Shown piece after piece: positions 33,501 to 41,524 of a stretch of 43,131 nucleotides of DNA. Position 1 is the first letter of the stretch, and every line of letters starts with the position of its first letter. The stretch covers positions 267,586 through 310,716 of the forward strand of contig BFEA01000206.1 in the NCBI GenBank assembly GCA_003427395.1, read 5' to 3'. Source of the DNA: Chara braunii (lineage: Eukaryota; Streptophyta; Charophyceae; Charales; Characeae). The notes under the pieces are model-generated. The model saw nothing but the letters and a program-made list of their open reading frames with translations. It had not been told where the DNA came from and searched no databases. Both the position numbers and the translations under genes were made by a program.

Positions 33501-36500
33501 TTACGAAGTACACGGTACTTAACACCCCGAAAGCCCATTTTGACCGAAGAGAGGTTTGTATTCAATGGCTGGATCAAACGTACTCGGCCCTCCTTGGGAA
33601 GCTGGTCTTGTCTTGCTATGGATTTCCAAGTGACTTTAGTTATGAAGTTCATCCTTGCAGTGTCTCCTGTCCCTAGATAGGCCACACTTTTTCGCCTCAA
33701 TTGTTTTATAGATTGTCAGGGGGAGATTCTATACCAAGGCCATGCACCAAATCATATAGAATATGAATTGTCAGGGGGAGATTCTACACCGAGGCCATGC
33801 ACCAAATCATATAGAATATGGACAAGTTGACCACTAAAGCTCTTCCTACTATTGAGGTGTACACCTGCGACCACAGAGGTTGTTTAGGACCCCTGCAGGT
33901 GGCCTAGTTGCCATGCAGCCACTGGCCAAACCCACACCCCCCGCCCCCTTCACAGTAAGGGAAGATCCCCAGTGGTGATTTCTATATGTACATTCTTACC
34001 ACCAACGATAATGAGAAAAGCTACGATTTGATTCAGCTAATCTATGAAGATCATGTCTTTCTTTTTTTTCTAGCAAATCCTTGTTTTTTCGAAGCATCCT
34101 GAATCTGAGTCGTTCCTGCACAATGTCGGTGGCCAAAGCCATTTGCCGCCCAACCTCGCAATGGTATATTGAAGGATCCCTGGAGGCCGAAGGCCCTGGA
34201 GCCGTAAATCATGGAACTCTGTATAAGATCATCCGGCAAACAATCCGAGATAAACGGATTCTCAAACTTATCCGCTCTGGACTACAAGCTTTTTTTCATA
34301 TGCCACACGGAGAGATTGAAGAGGCGACCATAGGCGCCGCCAGGCGGCGGCCCTTCGGCCTTAGTCCCCTACTATCAAATATATACCTTGATGAACTCGA
34401 CCAGTTTATAGAAACAACTATCCATTTTCTTCCAATGTTTACAAATCCCATGCAAGGTGGAATCACTGCACTGCTCTTGTTAAAACTCGGATAGGAAGGA
34501 CGAACCACAAGTCGTCCACAACACAGCATGACTGTTCTCAGTGAGTGTTTCAACTGCTGTCAGCCAAATCACTAACTTCTCGATGGGAGAAGGGTCTTTT
34601 CTGAGGAAGGCTGCTACTGCTTCCATAAAGAAGAGAGAGATCGGTGCACCAAGCAGATCCCCTTGTCTCGCTGATCTTATCACCTTACAGGTGACTTTTG
34701 TCCTGCACTAAAATTCTTGCATCTACGTATAATACTCTCACCCATCTCCCGCAGCGATAGCACCCATCTTTTCCATACATACATAGATCTAGGAAGAGTC
34801 CCAGTTGACCTGTTCATAAGCTTTTTCAAAATGAAAAACAGAATGGCTGCCTCAAGCTTCTTGTCCCATATCAACTTGTTGCTTCATTCAAACACGCCAC
34901 ATTTTCTCTACGAATCTGCCTGATATGAAGCCTGTTTGATCAATGTGAAAAGCACTGAAAACACTTGTCAGCTATGTAACTTAACATTCCTAATTCTATT
35001 AACCAGGGTTTCAGGCAGAGTCCTGTATGCTACTGGAGGCAGAGAAGTTAGTCTATGCTTCTTAAAGCACCAGTACACCACTTATCGGCCCGCGGGTGTC
35101 CGCATGAAACCCGCACCACTTCGGAGGCCGTCGTTTTTTTTCTTTCAACTGCGGGCCTGGCCGCACAGTGCCTCCGAGTTTTGCTTGTGGCGACAAAAAC
35201 TTTCTGCAAGGCTGGGGTCGTATACTAGCGGTTTAAGGCTTAAGCTGAACGCTACCGTCTTCACCTGAAAATAATGTCCGTTGTATTCAGTAAATTGGTA
35301 GCAACTTTGGCCAGGACATTCTATTCGAATATATACCGAGCGTTATAGAGAAGGGAGGGGAGGGGGGAGGGGGGGGGTTGTGCGGTGAGGCTCTATTTTA
35401 AACTGGGCATGACAGCCATTAAAAACTGGAATGATACAAAGAAGATTTTACCATGGCCCCTGCGCAAGGATGACACACATAAATCTGAAAGATACCGAAA
35501 CAAAACCCCCTACAACTGAAAGGAGATTCTGCATCTGTGCGGGTCTCCTCTATGTGAACCATTCACATTTCACTTGTAAGACATTCCTCAGACCCTGTGA
35601 ACCGCGATGCGAATCAAGCGGGGGAGACATGGATCTCGTAGGAGTTCTGTTGTTATACGAGAAGAGAAATAGGAAAAAAATACCCACACACCCTTTCCGT
35701 TTCTGTTCTGTTTTTTCTTTCTTTCAATCAAACCAATTCAAATGGATCAACAAACCGAAATCGCTAGGATAAGCTGAAATCACACTGCGAGAAGAAGTGA
35801 ATCCTTTTACACCGAACACATCCCAAAATTGTTTTCCATTGGCCAGCCGGCCACAACAGCAGCAAAATGACCTCCCGGAGGCCGCCCACAAAAGCAGCGA
35901 AGTGACTACATGGTGGCCATCTAGGTTGGCGAAAGCTTGCTGTGAGGCAAACGAAAGCCGCCGGTTTCAAAATCCATAGAAATTCATGAGGAGTTGAACT
36001 GACCAAGAGGGTAACAAGGGCCGCTGCAATGCGGTCTGCAGCTGGTAAACTTTAGTATGAAGGGTTGATAAGTTGATAACATAAAGATCAGCAGATTCAG
36101 CACTCAATCCACATCCCTGATATTTTTTTTCAGATTTTGTCATTATACGTTGCAAGCACAGAAAATCAACAAAGTCCGTACACTCAAGCTTTTGCAAAAA
36201 TTGAGAAGGGGGCAGTGGTGCTTTATGACAGATGGAATCATTTTCGTGTCTCACGCCTTTTGTTTTCCAGCATCAAATTTCTGGTACTACTTGAAACTTG
36301 AAACAGATGGAAAATCAATTTTCTTGTCCAATGCCAGGCCTTCATTACTAAATTCTCATTGTGGAAGGCTGTCAGAAAAGACAGCCAACATAATTGATCT
36401 ACAATAAGAGTAATGACTCACACGACCTGTCACACTTGGAACACGCACCTGAATTCCAGCATGGCTGTTCAGAAAGAAATCGAATTCCACAGGGTGACAG

Positions 36501-39500
36501 ATGACCGAATCAACAACAGTCCCTGTACCAAAAAACATCAGCACGATGATGTAACTGAGTCTCCAATGTTTGTAGCATGGTGGATTTCAACGTCAATCAC
36601 ACACTCCCAAGCTTGACTGATTACTTTCAACAAGCACGCACAAAAATCATGTACACCACCGTGTCACCCATCTACACTCTGAGTACATTGCAAAAGGCAG
36701 AACACCAACTCAAGCGACCACAAAGTATCACACATAGCTATGGCTGTACCCATCTCCCCCTTACATCTAGGGAGTTTTTCCAGGCGCCCGTGCACCCTAC
36801 TTGTGTCCGGAATGCAGATAAACGCCCAGGAGCCCGGCCGGGCACGACCCCCAGGCAGGGTTCCAGGCAGCCCCAGCGCAAACAAAACAAAACAAAACAA
36901 AAATTCTGAAAAAATAAATACGTTATGTAGAATCGCAATGCAAACGGGCTGAGGAGCTGTCAGGTGTTAGGGGTGCCCCCCNCCCTGCCTCGCCTCTCCG
37001 AAGGCTGCCCTGCTGCATTACTGGGCCCTGCCAGTACGCCTTCCGGCCTGAAGCAGTCCCGCCCTTCTCAGGTGACTAGTGCCACAAGGATGTCCCGTCT
37101 GTTTCTCCCCCCTTTCTTCAGTTGTAAAAACATGCTTTCCGGTGATAAACAACCGGACTGAGGGCCCCCGGAATAGAAGGGGCGTATGTCTGTCAAAAAA
37201 AAGAAAAAAAGAAAAAGAAAAAGAATTGCAATGCAAAGTTTGCAGACGACTTTTGGCTGAGCGGCACATCAGAATTTCTCACCGAATCGAAGATCGAAAA
37301 GAAAATAACAGGGTCACACTAAGGCACCTCCCTTTAAAGTTTAAACCTTAGCTCCTTTAAAAGTTAAAACCAATTTATACCCCCCTTCCCACACCCCCTT
37401 GACAGCCAAGTTGAGCCAACACTCAGAAAAAAGAAAAGAACCCAGATTTGGGCATCTCTCGGTACGCGCAGAAAACCCCCACGGCCAAAAAAAATATAAA
37501 ATTATTATTACTAAATTTTCCCCACACCCAGGTACCCCAGGCGTCATGCCCAGGCGTCAGACCCCATCAAGCAGAAGTTGCAAAACGCTTCCCCAAACAT
37601 GAACTAAAATTCAAAGAACACATATATGGAGGTAAATTCTCCTCTCCCTCAATTAGACGTTATATCTCGACTTTAAAGGGTCTGCCTACAGGTAACATAT
37701 GCCCCTTTTTCCTTTTTTTCCTCCTAAACCAGGTCCAGCATCCCTCACATCCGATACGCACACGGCGCTTCTCTTCGTTGTCGTCAAGGGATCCTGAGGC
37801 GGCCGCATGAATTACTTCCTGTAACATGAAGGATGTACTACTGCTCCACTCTGCTTTCCTTGTCTTTGCCCAGCCCACTCCTTGGACGAATCAACGTTCC
37901 GCTTCCCTTCTACATCCGATTAACAGCTGACCAACGTGCAACCATGTCTGGGAAGTGTCTCCCAGTCCACAGCTAGCTGTTCACCGTCGAAGAAAGACGG
38001 TTGGAGCTATAGGACGCGCCACACTTGCTCTCTGATCCTGTCAGACTATTATCTCCCTACCCTGCTTTTCGTCGAAACCTATCATTCTCCATCTAGGTGC
38101 TCTTCTTCTTTCAAGAGTCACCGTGACTGTACACCACTTCCAGACTGACTCCCCTGGTTGAAAATGATTGTGGCTCCCTTAATGCTCCCTACAGTTCTAA
38201 GGCCGAAACGAAACGACGACCGCCGATCAGATTTATCAATGGCAGCCATCGTCGGGCCTGGCTTCCGAATTCTTAGGAGTTTGGGAAAACTGCCACTTTT
38301 CCCTATTTTCCCAACACTGGCGGAGGTACTAGTGGTTTAAGGAGCCATTCCTCCTTGAGGTGTTTGTGCAGTCCGTCCGTCTTAAAAGGTATGAATTCAG
38401 TGTCCATTTGCTTTTTTGTGCTACGCCACTTGGTTCTTATCTCTGTTTCTATTGTTTCTTTGGTCACCACCCAGGATTTTTCGTGATAGAGACTCTTCCC
38501 TTGCTTATTGTTTTACGGCATCCAGCTCTCCAGGTAACCCATAAGCATGATATTCTCATAAGGTCTATTGATTTCCACTCTGCTAGCGTTGAGATGAACT
38601 GACATTTCATGAATAGCAAGTTCCAAAGCACAGCATTTGGAAGGGCCAATTGTTTCAAGGTTAGTAAACAACTACAAGATTGTCGTGTCACATTTCGTTG
38701 AAGGCTTAAAGGGACTCGTAGTCTCTTCCGGTTGAAAGATAAAGAGAATGTAGAGAAGGTTTTGCACTCCTTGATTCTCTTAGTGGATCAGAACTTGCCC
38801 TTTGGAAGTTTGGAATCATCTTCGGAATGGATTGGGGAGAGGAGGCAGACAAAGATGTTAGCATGAGAAGAAAAGTGTCATATTCCAATTAGGGATGGAG
38901 TGAAGAAGCCAATTCGCCTGTTCCACAAGTCAGGACAGAATCCTCATTGTCTGTGCGTTGAATGAGTGCGCTGGCATACCCTAGATACGATGCAGCCCAC
39001 AAATGCTCAGGTACAAAACGAACAGGAAGAGAACTCAATGACTACCCCCGCAGCCAGCGCTGTCCGCGTAGACCCAGCATAAATGCTCCTCCTTCAGAAG
39101 TTGGCAAGGCCTAGCGGACGAGTAAAAAGCGAAGCACCAGTGGTAACGAAGGTACCCCACTCCCCACGAAGACACCAAGGACGGTAGGAAGCAGCACGGC
39201 AGAACAGACCCCCACCTCGCTCCCGGGCGCCGGAACTCAGAGGGGGAATGTGGCAGACGGTTTGTCCGTTAAGGGCACTCTAGTCAATCCCCTGTCGTAC
39301 ACAGGGCAACCAATGCTGCAGAGCAGAAGCAACAGTTTACATTCAACTGTTATGATGTATTTTGTCAAAGGACGCTGGGCCCGGTTTCCAGCAGGTGCAG
39401 CTCCCCACCAATAGACCAGAGTCATCTACAGGGAGCATGCGACTTGGGGGTGCTCATATCATCCCCGGCAGTTGCCCCTGCTGGTGTTAAAGAAAAACAC

Positions 39501-40760
39501 AAAAAAAGAACAGAGGGACTTACAGTGCAGCGCGGCAGTGGAAGTGCGCAGTGAGGCAACGGACTGAGATCGCTCGTCAAGACAGGGGTTGTGAGGAGGC
39601 AGCGACGGTCTGCCATTGAGATGGTAAATCACTATGTGAATGGCCGAGGGGCAGCAACTGTCCATGGCAGGGGCCATCCAAATCCGGTTTGAATTCGGGC
39701 TCGCCCTTGGGGAACCAGCTGGAGACACCCCTATACCGAACCCAAAAAAAAGAACAGACAGTAATGGGCAAGCTGATAGGGGGAGGGGTTCGGCTGAAAA
39801 GTCTGAGCCTCATTCATAGTTAGGCTATCACAGGTTCAACGAGTAGCTCCACAGGCCAACTTAGGCAGGGGTGAGGGTGGTATATCCTTCCAAAGGGAAG
39901 TGATCAATGCTGCCTTCTCGGATCTCTCAATCGTAATGGGGAGAAGAGAAGCGTTGAGGTGCGTATCTATTGAATTGTGCTCGACTTGCCAGTGGAATAG
40001 GAACCGGATTGACACTTCTCAGAATGGACAAGGAGCCAGAACCACCAGGTTCTGTTTGGTATTAAGAAAAAATAAAATAAATAATTTAATAAATAAATAA
40101 AAATGAAAGCGGACTGGTAAGAAAATTCTGGGCTGCAGCTTGGGCCACCCAAGCCCAGAAAATGACCGCGGGCAACTACACTGGCCATTACCGATTTCCC
40201 CCCCTGTCAAATGGACTGGGCTGGCCTGCGTGACCGACCTGGCCCGGGCATCTCGGGGCCGCCGAGGCGGGTGGACCTGGTGGGGTTCCGACCACCGGGA
40301 TCATAACATACATAGGGTTTAAGTGATAAACATCGCCTCCCTCCTTTGTCATTACACAAATCCTCTGATAACCACAATGCTTGTCTCAGTCCAGCTCAAG
40401 CCTCCAGTGCATTTGGGACAAATGTGCCTTTTTTTTTTGTGCCATTCTCCAAGCACCACTAAAAGGCCCGTACATGCTCCACAGCATCCCAACCACCTCC
40501 CCTTCCCCATTACAGAGTCACAAAAAACAATATACTTAGAGCATCGTAGTAGACAACGCAGAGAGCAACTACATGGGCAACAAAGTCACAAAGGCATTAG
40601 GAAGGGACGAAGAGCACATACCAGGGCGGACGTTGCCAGATCTGTCTTCTTCTCCTCTGGATGTGCTGAACATTCTCGTATGATGTCTCTTTCTCACCAC
40701 AATGAAAGTGAGTTTTGGTTTATACGCTCGATCTATTCCAAAAAAAGCCTGCAAGGATGC
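26984..40760 (-). CDS. AGO: ARGONAUTE (AGO1/5/10 type), 3' part, five exons
   Basis: ARGONAUTE proteins bind small RNAs and use the PIWI domain to cleave or silence complementary RNA. Joining 40760-40622, 36522-36449, 32697-32603, 30680-30649 and 27150-26984 on the minus strand gives one frame from the middle of PIWI to the stop codon. All introns have GT...AG borders and matching phases. Landmarks are [72 protein letters not shown] and [14 protein letters not shown]; the histidine of YAHLAA is the fourth residue of the DEDH catalytic set. The other three, and the N, PAZ and MID domains, must lie beyond the right edge, because no matching exon is visible at 40761-43131. DRSGN and ICHPxEFDF point to the AGO1 group and not AGO4. 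Introns of 3.9, 3.8, 1.9 and 3.5 kb are full of repeats. No damage is seen, so the gene is probably functional. Confidence 0.92.
27282..27561. repeat. Compound (TCTG)n, (CT)n, (TG)n microsatellites
   Basis: TCTG near 27282-27305; CT at 27311-27353, 27407-27461 and 27493-27561; TG at 27356-27391. The repeat lies in the last ARGONAUTE intron, 130 nt upstream of its acceptor. On the transcribed strand these are GA and CA tracts. Confidence 0.95.
27677..27703 (-). repeat. 27-nt exact copy of the start of the ARGONAUTE last exon
   Basis: Identical, base for base, to 27123-27149 and in the same orientation. It sits in the intron 527 nt upstream of the acceptor. The flanks differ (TGTAATTGT before, CAGAATCTC after), and it has no in-phase acceptor, so it does not look like a usable exon. 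Confidence 0.9.
28152..28256. mobile_element. Tc1/mariner-superfamily-like MITE, 105 bp
   Basis: Nearly perfect fold-back: it begins CAGTCTTCCCCCGAATACAA and ends with the reverse complement, flanked by TA (28150-28151 and 28257-28258). Arms of about 48 nt leave a short loop. CAGT ends and TA target sites are typical of Tc1/mariner/pogo relatives. No coding capacity. It lies in the last ARGONAUTE intron. Confidence 0.8.
28640..29201 (+). pseudogene. Unrecognised protein-coding remnant with a poly(A) insertion
   Basis: A plus-strand frame reads protein-like sequence from about 28660: [19 protein letters not shown], a stop, [29 protein letters not shown]. After an interruption it continues [20 protein letters not shown] and [20 protein letters not shown], ending with Gln-rich sequence and a stop near 29200. 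The interruption at 28884-28926 is a T-run with a short tail flanked by GAACAGGCCTT on both sides; the same frame is open on each side. I do not recognise the family; a retroelement gag is possible. It lies inside the last ARGONAUTE intron. Confidence 0.35.
28884..28926 (-). mobile_element. Minimal retroposon: poly(A) with 17-nt body
   Basis: GAACAGGCCTT occurs at 28873-28883 and 28927-28937. Between the copies are a run of about 26 T residues and GAAGGAACATTAAGTTT, that is, an A-tail with almost no body on the minus strand. This is what severely truncated target-primed reverse transcription leaves. Confidence 0.65.
30649..30680 (-). CDS. AGO: ARGONAUTE 32-nt microexon
   Basis: Acceptor TGCATGCAG and donor G|GTAAGTGCG. 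The first base completes the Thr codon begun by the previous exon. The middle encodes [10 protein letters not shown], matching the YARCTRSVSI region of AGO1, and the last base begins the Ala codon completed by the next exon. Phase and content fit on both sides, which makes the call firm despite the length. Confidence 0.92.
31330..32340. other. Intronic stretch with degenerate tetranucleotides and GC-rich palindromes
   Basis: 31340-31700 is rich in GATG, GATA and GGAT words. 31860-31990 and 32215-32330 contain many GGTCGG and CCGACC words in inverted arrangement around a perfect hairpin (GGGCTGTACT 32151-32160 with AGTACAGCCC 32171-32180), and A- and T-runs face each other. This may be a decayed fold-back element. 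It lies in the ARGONAUTE intron between 30681 and 32602. Confidence 0.4.
32603..32697 (-). CDS. AGO: ARGONAUTE exon, GTSRP region
   Basis: Acceptor CATGATTCAG and donor AC|GTGAGTG. 95 nt starting in phase 0 encode [17 protein letters not shown] and [18 protein letters not shown]1 proteins have [15 protein letters not shown] and FTADGLQ here. Gln replaces the second His of HYH, and Arg replaces Trp. Confidence 0.93.
32698..34080. other. Intronic stretch without a recognised gene
   Basis: Holds a C-run with an adjacent (CA)n tract (32819-32870) and the 55-bp tandem duplication at 33712. No coding motifs. Confidence 0.4.
33712..33821. repeat. 55-bp tandem duplication
   Basis: Two copies (33712-33766, 33767-33821) starting ATTGTCAGGGGGAGATTCTA, with two or three differences. 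GTCAGGGGGAG resembles the polypurine tract of some copia elements, but no copia coding sequence or LTR was found nearby. Confidence 0.85.
34081..34494 (+). pseudogene. Group II intron reverse transcriptase/maturase-like fragment
   Basis: The open frame encodes [38 protein letters not shown] and [19 protein letters not shown]. This matches the order in group II intron RTs (W-IEGDI...NH..L..II...I.D.R...LI...L.A... [17 protein letters not shown]). The stretch between IEG and NH, and the PQG motif (here AARRRPFG), look frameshifted. The YADD box and maturase domain are absent. In intact introns the protein assists splicing and mobility. A transferred mitochondrial intron is the likeliest source, since a cox2 fragment is also present in the window. 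It lies in an ARGONAUTE intron, opposite in strand. Confidence 0.6.
34480..35061 (-). pseudogene. Non-LTR reverse transcriptase fragment
   Basis: In shifting frames the minus strand reads [47 protein letters not shown] and [19 protein letters not shown], the motif order of LINE RTs (LLPVAYRI..., TGFI.GR, DFEKAYD.V.W, RQGDPLSP..F...ME). No ADD box was found and several stops occur. Its upstream side ends at the TTAA-flanked element at 35062. It overlaps the end of the group II-like frame on the other strand by a few bases. Confidence 0.6.
35062..35236. mobile_element. TTAA-flanked inverted-repeat element, copy 2
   Basis: Bounded by TTAA (35062 and 35233). Ends AGCACCAGTACACC and (reverse complement) ACCGCTAGTATAC. 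Clearly the same family as 25339-25518, with shared interior words such as ACTTCGGAGGCCG and CTCCGAGTTTTGCTTGTGGC. It lies in an ARGONAUTE intron, at the edge of the LINE fragment. Confidence 0.75.
35421..35490 (+). pseudogene. 5'-truncated U6 snRNA-like fragment
   Basis: AAAAACTGGAATGATACAAA, GAAGATTTTACCATGGCCCC, TGCGCAAGGATGACACACAT and AAATCTGAAA follow the U6 order. The ACAGAGA box reads ACAAAGA, the 5' hairpin is missing and there is no terminator T-run. It is a second, more decayed U6 copy, in the opposite orientation to that at 26126. Confidence 0.75.
35500..36448. other. Intronic stretch without a recognised gene
   Basis: Only short frames without motifs; part of the ARGONAUTE intron that ends at the donor at 36448. 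Confidence 0.4.
36449..36522 (-). CDS. AGO: ARGONAUTE exon, TVVDS...HAGIQ
   Basis: Acceptor TTTTTTGGTACAG and donor CAG|GTGCGT. 74 nt beginning with two bases that complete a Gly codon, then [18 protein letters not shown] and SHAGIQ, ending in phase 0. It is nearly identical to the AGO1 consensus [24 protein letters not shown] region. Confidence 0.94.
36523..38178. other. Intronic stretch without a recognised gene
   Basis: Contains short A-rich runs near 36880-36910 and 37195-37225, and one N at 36982. No coding or transposon signature was recognised. Confidence 0.4.
38179..38340. mobile_element. TTAA-flanked element, diverged copy 3
   Basis: Bounded by TTAA (38179 and 38337). The right end GGTACTAGTGGT matches copies 1 and 2 (GGTGTACTAGCGGT); the left end TGCTCCCTACAG is weaker. 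The flanks GGCTCCC and GGAGCC are inverse. The interior is diverged. Confidence 0.45.
38341..40621. other. Intronic stretch with weak coding-like remnants
   Basis: Minus-strand sequence at 38480-38640 gives the coherent peptide [20 protein letters not shown]. Plus-strand sequence at 38700-38870 gives [20 protein letters not shown]. Neither belongs to a family I recognise, and both are flanked by stops; they may be old transposon debris. Confidence 0.25.
40622..40760 (-). CDS. AGO: ARGONAUTE exon, RKRHHTR region (first visible)
   Basis: Donor CCTG|GTATGT. It encodes [31 protein letters not shown] and [11 protein letters not shown], aligning with AIRKACASLEPNYQPPVTFV and QKRHHTRLF of AGO1. The acceptor TTTGCAG (ending 40761) was chosen because it gives the same spacing to the conserved Y-x-P as in AGO1. 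A second acceptor, CCTTGCAG, 12 nt further in would start the exon at 40748 and drop four residues in frame. Confidence 0.9.
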
Positions 40761-40962
40761 CTGCAAAGATCAGAAAAGTCCCTTCACCTGCTTCACTAGT
40801 TCCTGAAACTTGGCATCAAAGAGACTTTAGAGCATACAATAAAATATTTTGACTGAATCTGGAGGTATTCCTGGCGAGATACATCTACCAAGTCCTAGTG
40901 TATGCATGCCCTTTGTGGGTTTGATCTACCTCCTGCAGTCACTGATCCTTGCTCTGATTAAA

Positions 40963-41518
40963 CCGCCACTCTACCCAACACCGAAAAATGGCATTCCGGT
41001 GAGTTACGAGCCGGTTTTTTGGGGGGGCGCCGACCGGCAGGCGCAGGCGGGTCCAGTCCCGCAATTTTCAAGCGCCAACTTCGGCGATTTTTTGTGCTCC
41101 GACGAATTAAGAAAAAAATCTGAAAATTTGAGATCCTGTAGATTAGGTCGTGTGATCTTTCCTGGAAAAAAATCAGACAAATGAAAAAAAAAAATCAGAC
41201 CATGAAATAAATGCCGCGCCAATTCGTCACATTTTCCATTTTTGCCACTCTACAACGTGTAGGCCAACGGAAAAAGTACCCCAACTTCCGCCACGACTTA
41301 TTTCGTGGTTGAAACGATTTTTTTTAATTTTTGAATATTTTTCCTGGAAAGATCACGACCAAATCTACGGAGCCTTTAATTTTCAGAATTTTTTTATGTA
41401 TTCTTCTGAGTGTGAAAAAACGCTGAAATCGGGGTACTTCGTTGGGCCACAAGTCGTAGAGTGGCAAAAATGGAAATGAGACGAATCAGCACGGCATTTA
41501 CGTCCGGTAGAGTGGCGG
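40963..41518. mobile_element. 556-bp inverted-repeat element (MITE) with ATTAAA TSD
   Basis: The ends CCGCCACTCTACC (40963-40975) and GGTAGAGTGGCGG (41506-41518) are perfect inverse copies, flanked by ATTAAA (40957-40962 and 41519-41524). Inside are more inverse pairs: about 75 nt around ATTTTTGCCACTCTAC (41211-41285 with 41427-41502) and about 35 nt around TAGATT(A/T)GGTCGTG. The internal copies also contain CCACTCTAC, the terminal motif. No coding capacity. Confidence 0.85.
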
Positions 41519-41524
41519 ATTAAA

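Noticed and set aside
33712-33821. Copia-type polypurine tract (GTCAGGGGGAGATT)
   Set aside because: No LTR, integrase or RT of copia type is visible nearby; the sequence is simply tandemly duplicated.
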